Assembly (NCBI GenBank): GCA_030141605.1
Contig: JAQGDQ010001131.1
Span: 1-25,000, forward strand
Length of the DNA: 25,000 nucleotides
Direction of reading: 5' to 3'
Origin: Tubiluchus corallicola
Lineage: Eukaryota; Priapulida; Priapulimorpha; Priapulimorphida; Tubiluchidae
Shown here in pieces: positions 18,411-25,000 of this stretch (positions are counted from its first letter, which is position 1; every line of letters starts with the position of its first letter). Under the pieces are notes generated by a model. It was not told the origin of the DNA. It made no database searches and was given only the letters and a program-made list of their open reading frames with translations. Made by a program: the position numbers and the translations under genes.

Positions 18411-19088
18411 TCATCAAAAGAATAATACGTTTTGACAAAAATGTTACATAGTTAATTTTGTAACATTTTTACGTGGACATTAGATAAACACCAGTACATT
18501 TTAAACTTATGCTTTTGTATTAGTTCTTTGCAAATTTCTTTGTTATATTTTTCTAAGTTTAAGTGATAACAGTAAAACAAACCCAACATACTGCGTGACT
18601 TGTTCTTTAAAGAACACGCCAATAGGGCGGCGCTGCTATTATCACTAGAACATATAATAGCTATCTCTCTCCCTGCCACAGTTGAAGTTTATTGCAACCA
18701 GAGGCCAGCTAATTCAACCATCAATAGTCATAGTAAAATCCATTGTTCCCCAATAAGACAACTTCTGATTTTGTCACGTCTCTCTAAGTGTCCAGGTGTA
18801 TCACGCAAATTACCTGACTATCATTTACAGGTAATTGACATGGTGCTGAGTCTGATATCTTCTCTGAGTGGTAATTAAGAGGTCTACAAAGCGACCCCGC
18901 GTGGCACCCACTAAACATAATAATTGATGGCTCGTTCCTTGTCAGGTAAAATCAGGTGAAACAAACTGGATTGAAGCGAATTTAATTAAGTATCAGACAG
19001 GCAGGACAATCACAGGTAATAAAAGAGACTGCAATTAGACAGTTCTGACTTTGTGGTACTTACACTGAAAACAAGTACAGATCTTACT
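18411..19088. other. Intergenic sequence, no supported gene
   Basis: An open frame at 18600-18878 has no recognisable similarity. CAGGTAA motifs at 18830, 18944 and 19012 look like donors but have no coding exon attached. Confidence 0.4.
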
Positions 19089-19089
19089 G

Positions 19090-19900
<811 letters not shown>

Positions 19901-20239
19901 TCTATTTTTTCTCTTTACTCGTCTTTGAATTCGCCGACCAATTGTTTCTTTGAATTTCTGCTTGGTTAGTTAGTTGACTAGCAAGTTGATCAACTGACTG
20001 ACTATCTGGTTTACTGGCTGATCCATTACTTCACCAGCCAGGCCACGTCTCGACAACTTCCTCATTTCCAGTAACAGGCATCTTCCTCTCCCCTGTTTCT
20101 GCATTTCTAACCTTGTTTTTGTTTTATCACCCTCAGTATTTTTAAACTTTTTAAATTAAAACGGGACTCAATCTAAAACTGTATGTCAAAACAATCTACT
20201 ATTTAAAATATTGAAAGGAGACATACTATTTTTTTTTCA
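19901..20239. other. Intergenic sequence, no supported features
   Basis: This runs from the tapering pyrimidine tract into AT-rich DNA. It contains short runs of GTTAGTTAGTTGACTAGCAA-type tetranucleotide imperfect repeats (19965-20035) and no gene. Confidence 0.5.
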
Positions 20240-20785
20240 AAAATGACTTACGTGAAAGAATTATTACCACGCAAAACAATTTCGCGTTCGAGCCACTAGT
20301 TCTTTACTGTTACCTGCATTTCACCATTCGCTTGTTAGACACACACTAGCGCCTGTATTTCGGAAACGCATACCACAAAAACAGGTACTGTACCTTTCAG
20401 TTTAGATTTGTTAAACACTTACTGTATCTCACAGTTCAGATTTGCTAGTTTGTGACGAACTACTCACATTCGACAGCTCATGTGTGAGCACAGCGGTAAA
20501 TTTGACATTTTAGTTTTTATCTTAGAACTTGCCTTGTTTTAGTGCAACACACTGAATGCCTTACAGTGGCACTGTACTTCAATTTTCGTTTTCGCAAACA
20601 CGTGCAACACGCTCAAGGAACTTATTAAAATTATGTTAGTTTGTGATGTCATGAATAGTTGGGCTCTCCCGCTATTAATTACGTTTTTAATCTTTCATTT
20701 AATTATCAGAAACGCTTTTGTAGTATTAATTGTGTTAAATGCGTACTTTTTATCGGACTTTAAAATGGGGTTGTGTATGAAAAAT
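20240..20785 (+). repeat. R-B dispersed repeat, copy 2
   Basis: This is the longest copy. It begins near GACTTACGTGAAAGAATTAT and keeps similarity to the 23485 copy through AACGCTTTTGTAGTATTAAT, TGTGTTAAATGCGTACTTTT and a final CAAAATGCGGTAG-like block. It has no ORF of note and no clear TIR, so its class is unknown. Confidence 0.85.
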
Positions 20786-20789
20786 CATC

Positions 20790-21480
20790 CTGTCTGCCTG
20801 TAAATTTCTCATTCGTTTGTGTTTAGAAATAGAGGAAGCATACCGTGTGCATCGCATTATATATTGCATCATAACACATCACAATGGCTTCACAATTATC
20901 GTTCGTCTGCTAAACTTCTATGAATGGCCATTAAAGGCAACTCAACACGTTCAACACAATAACATTCACTCCGGCTGTTGAATCCGTTGTTCTTTTTCAC
21001 TCATTAAAAACTTCAAAATCAGACAATGCAAAAAGAGTTATACACTAATAACACAATAAAATAAGTTAATGGAAGTTTTCACATATGACACCAATTCTGT
21101 ATTGTTAAACACTTCAAAGGCTGCCGTTTTAGTTCATACCTGCCGCCAATAATACTGTTAATAAAATGTTAATTGAACGCTGAATTAATGTCTAATTGCG
21201 TACGCCTTTTTGTCTATAAATGCATTATGAAATATATTGGACTGAATTCGACTCACTCGAGGGGGTCGAACTCCAAGATGGCATGGCGGTCTTGATATTG
21301 CGCATCATGACGATCCATTTTAGTATCGCTGTGTAACCGATTACTTAACTACAAATGTCAATTTTAATTACAAATGTTATGCTAATTAACCAAATTAATG
21401 TCTGTAAACTAGTACCATATACCTGTTATAGCATGTCATTTAACTCTCATAAAATAAAATACACAAAAACTACACTGTAC
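20790..21480. other. Intergenic sequence, no supported features
   Basis: No exon was recognised. AAGATGGCATGGCGG at 21285 is a YY1-like motif but the ATG reads only four codons. Confidence 0.45.
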
Positions 21481-21484
21481 GCAG

Positions 21485-21490
21485 TTTATT
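21485..21490 (-). terminator. Polyadenylation signal AATAAA
   Basis: It lies 92 bp downstream of the TGA of the Cys-rich exon on the same strand, a normal short 3' UTR distance. In AT-rich DNA this hexamer is frequent by chance, so it supports but does not prove the gene end. Confidence 0.45.
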
Positions 21491-23078
21491 ATCAGCACTA
21501 ATAAAAATAGGGAACAAAATACATGTGCACAAAAAATAACTAACCGACTCAGTAACAGCACTACGCCCGAGGAGCACCTGTGTCAGAAATCAAGGCTGTA
21601 GTGACCTCTACACACTTTATACTGGCATTCCAGGTCGGCTGGCTTCTCACAGCACACGTAGGCCCCCAAACAAGACGTCTGGACCTACAAGAAAGGGATG
21701 AGTCGCTGCTGACGTGGAAGCAGGGCGTGTAGAGGGCCCTACATCTGACCCGACACAGGTGCCTCCGTAACAATATTATAATAATATTCTTTATAGCAAT
21801 TAATGTACGTAAATTGTACTGAACAAAATACATATACATAAAATTTTTGTTTACAAACAGTTGGAGGACTGATAAAAGCAATAGCGTCTACTTCAAAATC
21901 TAAAATCATTAATTAATTTCTAATTAATTTTAACACACACAAATTTGTAACATTGCAAAACAAAACAAAAAAATCACATTTAGACACACAAACCGAAAAA
22001 AACATTGATAACATTTTCAAATTTTACAACTACAACAATTGAAAACATTAAAAATTAACACAAAGCAACTGATACAATACTAAATAATTGCTGATTTATA
22101 AAATAAATTACTGCAATAATTTACCAAACAATACAAGCATAAGATTCACACAAAGTCACAACATTGATACTTTGATAAAAATGCTGTTATAATAATAACA
22201 ATAATAATAATAATAATAATAATTATAATAATAACAATAATAATAACAACAACAACAACAACAATAAAAATAATAATAATAATAATAATAATAATATGTG
22301 ACGTCGTAATAGTTATAAGTTTACCTCAATGACAATATGTAATTATTATTAATTCCGCATATAATTTCATCCCCTTTATTCGCTGGTTTTACGTAGTTTC
22401 TTAATAGAGTAATAGAAAGTTGTTTAGATAATAAAAGATTCCACTGAATGAGAAAACATATGTTCCTTTTGTGAATCAATTCATTTCATTAAGATTTGCA
22501 GTTCCGTCTAACACACTACAAACAGTTTAGAAACGATCATTGTGAGTTTATATAACTGTGTCATTTTGCAATAACTGAACTAATAGGGGCGTTTGGCAGT
22601 GTGAAAAATTTACTGAAATGGTCACGGTACTAACGAAAATCAAAAACTCGATGCTCTAATGATTGTTATTTTTTATGCCTTTGTTTATACAACAAAGAGC
22701 TACTCGGGGCAGAATCTATTGATGGAGATGATAATGATAAACCTTTTGTTGAAAATAAATAAATATTTACAGAAGTGAATCTATTTACAGGCGTGTAGCT
22801 TAACTTGATTAATGATTGTTAGTTCAATTAAATAATATTTTACATTTTAACAACATTCTTTATCAGTTGTTTAACAAAATAAACAAATAACATCACCTTC
22901 CTTCTGCGACCGTTTAAAGCACAAGAAAACCCTCCACTTACATAAAGCTTAAAAAATTCCTCTTGCAATTTTTATACCACTTACATACTGGCTTTTTGCA
23001 TGTTAGACTTACGTCGGCAGTAACGCTGTATAAAACATTTAAATTTAAACTGCCGCGATGACCATTAGACGCAGCCAT
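21485..23078 (-). CDS. Candidate two-exon Cys-rich small protein gene
   Basis: The proposed gene joins 23078-23013 (22 codons) to 21684-21583 (33 codons plus TGA), both at phase 0, for 55 residues. Exon 1 starts in AAAATGGCTGCG, a strong start context, reads MAASNGHRGSLNLNVLYS then VTAD, and ends at a consensus donor GAC|GTAAGTC. The last exon has acceptor CCCTTTCTTGTAG and reads VQTSCLGAYVCC then EKPADLECQYKVCRGHYSLDF and TGA. AATAAA follows at 21485-21490. Five Cys (C-x5-CC-x7-C-x4-C) suggest metal binding or disulfides. I do not recognise the family. Middle exons could be missed, or the two exons could belong to different genes. An overlapping upstream ATG (23109) opens MSSKLVSNDLSSKW in another frame and stops before the donor. 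Confidence 0.45.
21583..21684 (-). CDS. Terminal Cys-rich exon
   Basis: The acceptor is a good pyrimidine tract (CCCTTTCTTGTAG). The frame has GC-rich third positions unlike the surrounding AT-rich DNA, five cysteines, and a stop followed 92 bp later by AATAAA. TAG sits immediately before the exon in this frame, so the coding block is exactly delimited by acceptor and stop. A competing frame stays open longer (minus 21881-21561) but crosses the acceptor and lacks any pattern. Confidence 0.55.
   Translation of the reverse strand, partial: VQTSCLGAYVCCEKPADLECQYKVCRGHYSLDF
22188..22295 (+). repeat. (AAT/AAC)n microsatellite
   Basis: AAT triplets mixed with AAC triplets, including a run of five AACs and a final (AAT)9, all inside the presumed intron of the Cys-rich candidate gene. 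Confidence 0.95.
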
Positions 23079-23484
23079 TTTGATGACAGGTCGTTTGAAA
23101 CAAGTTTAGACGACATTGTGTAAAGTTTGAAAAAATAATCAGAGCATTCGTAGCGCACACGTCACTAACTAAGAAAAATTTTAAATTACTGTATCTTGTC
23201 AATGAGATTAAAAATACGTTTTTTGGTTAGTGAGTGGTGCACCCTGGAGGGTGAGTCAGCGACATTTTACCGTTTGGTGAGAAAAGTTTAAATAATCAGT
23301 AATTTCCTTTTCTAGTTACATAAGTGTTTCGAGCAGGTAGTGAAATGCTAAGTAATGTAGATTTACATGGAAAGTTTTTTGGGTCATAAGTTCATTTTCT
23401 TCCCTTGATTTACGTTTGAGTAAGTGACGTCATGTAATGGCGCCGTCGGAACAGTTTTGCGGGAGATTTGAAATGAAAACAAAC
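23079..23484. promoter_or_regulatory. Upstream region of the Cys-rich candidate; contains a CRE
   Basis: A perfect TGACGTCA lies at 23425-23432, followed on the plus strand by ATGGCGCCG at 23437 (20 open codons, no donor). The ATG of the minus-strand candidate lies 360 bp away and divergent. A shared bidirectional promoter is possible but unproven. No TATA box was found. Confidence 0.3.
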
Positions 23485-23965
23485 AAAACATTTACGTGAA
23501 AGAATGAATTATTACCACACAAACACAATTTCACGTTCGCGCTACTAGTTCTCCGCTGTTACATGCATTCCGCCATAGTTAGACGGGCACTAGCACCTGC
23601 TTTTCGAAAACGTCTTGAACAAAAAACAGGTGCTGTGCCTCTCAGTTCAGATATGTTAGTTTGTGACGAACTACACACATTCGGCAGCTTATGCGTGAAT
23701 GCGGCAGTAAATTTCAAATTTCAATTATTATCATAAAAATTGCAGAGTTTTAGTAGCACTGTACTTCAGTTTTCACTTTTGCAAACACATCCAACGCGCT
23801 TGTGGCATATTTTTACTGTTAAAAATCATGTTAGTTTGTGATGTCATCAACAGTCAATCTATTACTTAATTATAAGACACGCTTTTGCAGCAGTAATTGT
23901 GTTAAAATGTACACTTTTTATTAGTCTTCAAAATGCGGTAGTATATGGAAAATTTTCAAGTCTTC
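23485..23965 (+). repeat. R-B dispersed repeat, copy 3
   Basis: It matches 20240-20785 in order: TTACGTGAAAGAAT, AATTTCACGTTCGCGCTACT, GGGCACTAGCACCTGC, AACAGGTGCTGTGCCTCTCA, GTGACGAACTACACACATTC, ATGTTAGTTTGTGATGTCAT and GCAGTAATTGTGTTAAAATG. A shared TGATGTCAT block resembles a CRE/AP-1 site. Confidence 0.85.
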
Positions 23966-23992
23966 CTTTAATCAAATTTTCTAAAACACTTG

Positions 23993-24229
23993 TACAGTTT
24001 AACGACGACATGTTTTGTGACGTTTCATTTTAACGATGCTGGACATTTTTCTACCTTTTAAGCAAGTAGAAAAAAATGAATTAGTAGAAACCCACGAAGA
24101 AACTCATAAAAAGTTTAATTTATCTGGTTTAAACAGCATTGTTTGGTTTCGTTGTATGGAAGTTTTTGTTTCGTTTAACGACGTTTCGTTTAACGTCGCA
24201 TTAGCGTCGTTAAGCGAGGACTTACTGTA
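23993..24229. mobile_element. Pogo/Tigger-like MITE
   Basis: The 237-bp segment is bounded by TACAGT and ACTGTA with TA at both edges. The right end, read inward, is CAGTAAGTCCTCGCTTAACG, similar in style to pogo/Tigger termini, and leads into inverted copies of CGTTTAACGACG / CGTCGTTAAGCG (24173-24213). The left end has CAGTTTAACGACGACATG. It has no transposase. The open frame at 24036-24266 crosses it and is not a gene. Confidence 0.45.
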
Positions 24230-24269
24230 TTTGCGTTTCATTGTAGACCTATACCTTCCATATTGACAG

Positions 24270-24780
24270 ATAAATAATGCTGTGCTGTTAGATTTTACGT
24301 CTGAATAAATTCAAATCTGTATTCAGAACGGTTATGAATGAGAATAATATGGACCACAATCTGTTTAAAGCAACGCCATGCGGTGGGTGGTGAATAGACG
24401 TCACACTGGTTCAGTCTGAGAGGGGAGGGTCCGATTACACTAGTGGCTGCACACTTTATTTAGTAGCCCTGCTGTTAGTTCCTTGTGGGTGGTACAGGTG
24501 CGTCCAAAAATGCAACTGTAGCTAATATACTTAGTTCCTTGTAGAATGCTTATTTACACGTCGTGGTATCTAATCCTAAGCTACTCCAAACTATTTATTT
24601 ACTTGTTTTTATATTTGTTTGCTTGTTTACTGAATTTGTTTTTTGTCCCCTGGTCGCTCTTTTGCTGGTTCGCTCACGGAATACTCGTTTGACCGATTTT
24701 TGGTTTAAGAAATTATTGATTTTTGTTCATCTGTCAGGCAAAAAAGCGCAGGGCAAGTAAAAATAATTATAGTTATTCTG
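24270..24780. other. Intergenic sequence, no supported gene
   Basis: The 24563-24760 open frame is Leu/Phe/Val-rich in T-rich DNA and has no recognised similarity. GGTGGTGAATAGACGTCAC at 24386 holds a CRE half-like GACGTCA. Nothing else was seen before the third R-C copy. Confidence 0.4.
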
Positions 24781-24782
24781 AG

Positions 24783-25000
24783 CAAGCCTTTTCACAGTTT
24801 CGTTGTGCGCATGCGCAGTTTCTGTAGGTCAAAGGTTAAGTGTACGAAAGCAACGCGTGAACCGCCACGTGACACGTGATTAAAACAAAGCCATCTGCCG
24901 CATCTGTTCAGTAACGTCAGTTGTTTCGCGCGGACTTTACTTAATTATGCATTAGTCTGTGTGCAGAGTGATTTACTAGCAGGATTTTGCTTGAGAACAA
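24783..25000 (+). repeat. R-C dispersed repeat, copy 3 (cut by window end)
   Basis: It is related to 3776-4020 but more CpG-rich. It keeps a perfect palindrome, TGCGCATGCGCA, at 24806-24817 (NRF-1 consensus) and a perfect DR1, AGGTCA-A-AGGTTA, at 24826-24838. The other two copies have TG/CA at several of these CpGs, as expected from CpG decay, so this copy looks youngest. Confidence 0.85.

Noticed and set aside
24036-24266. 76-codon plus-strand ORF
   Set aside because: It overlaps the proposed pogo/Tigger-like MITE and its AACGACG inverted modules.

Overview
The window is AT-rich metazoan nuclear DNA. Genes are split by introns with GT-AG ends, most of the sequence is intronic or intergenic, and it is crowded with microsatellites, minisatellites, tRNA-related fragments and short dispersed repeats. 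Nothing in it looks bacterial, viral or organellar. The repeat content would suit a marine invertebrate, but the sequence alone does not fix the phylum.

The one firmly identified gene is gephyrin (molybdopterin adenylyltransferase / inhibitory-synapse scaffold) on the minus strand. Its first four coding exons are only 58-99 nt each, so no long ORF marks them. They lie at 8364-8298, 4298-4220, 1251-1194 and 921-823. All splice phases match, and together they encode the first 101 residues, from the start codon through the TGGTG-like and FAPRDVTPE motifs. The gene runs off the left edge of the window. Introns of 3,999, 2,968 and 272 nt separate the exons and carry many of the repeats.

To the right of gephyrin (8.4-21.4 kb) there is no secure gene. 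This part holds an isolated coding-like minus-strand ORF (9993-10196), a GAT/AAT compound microsatellite, a 450-bp TGAA/TGAG array, a TATA-box and splice-donor cluster followed by decayed Asp/Asn-codon repeats (14.2-14.9 kb), a possible reverse-transcriptase scrap (16.1 kb), and a very long CT/AC polypyrimidine block (19.1-19.9 kb). At 21.48-23.08 kb the minus strand carries a second possible gene: an ATG exon with a perfect donor, and a terminal Cys-rich exon with acceptor, stop and polyadenylation signal, both in phase 0.

Several repeat families recur at distant points. R1 is a TIR-bearing element with copies at 1.3, 2.4 and 11.8 kb. R-B is about 0.45 kb long, with copies at 6.0, 20.2 and 23.5 kb. 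R-C and R-D share end modules, including a nuclear-receptor-type DR1 sequence, but differ in the middle (3.8, 4.1, 7.3, 12.9, 13.1 and 24.8 kb). There is also a pogo/Tigger-like MITE (24.0 kb) and a pair of small hairpin elements (0.62 and 7.08 kb). No CRISPR array, rRNA, intact tRNA or autonomous transposase gene was seen.
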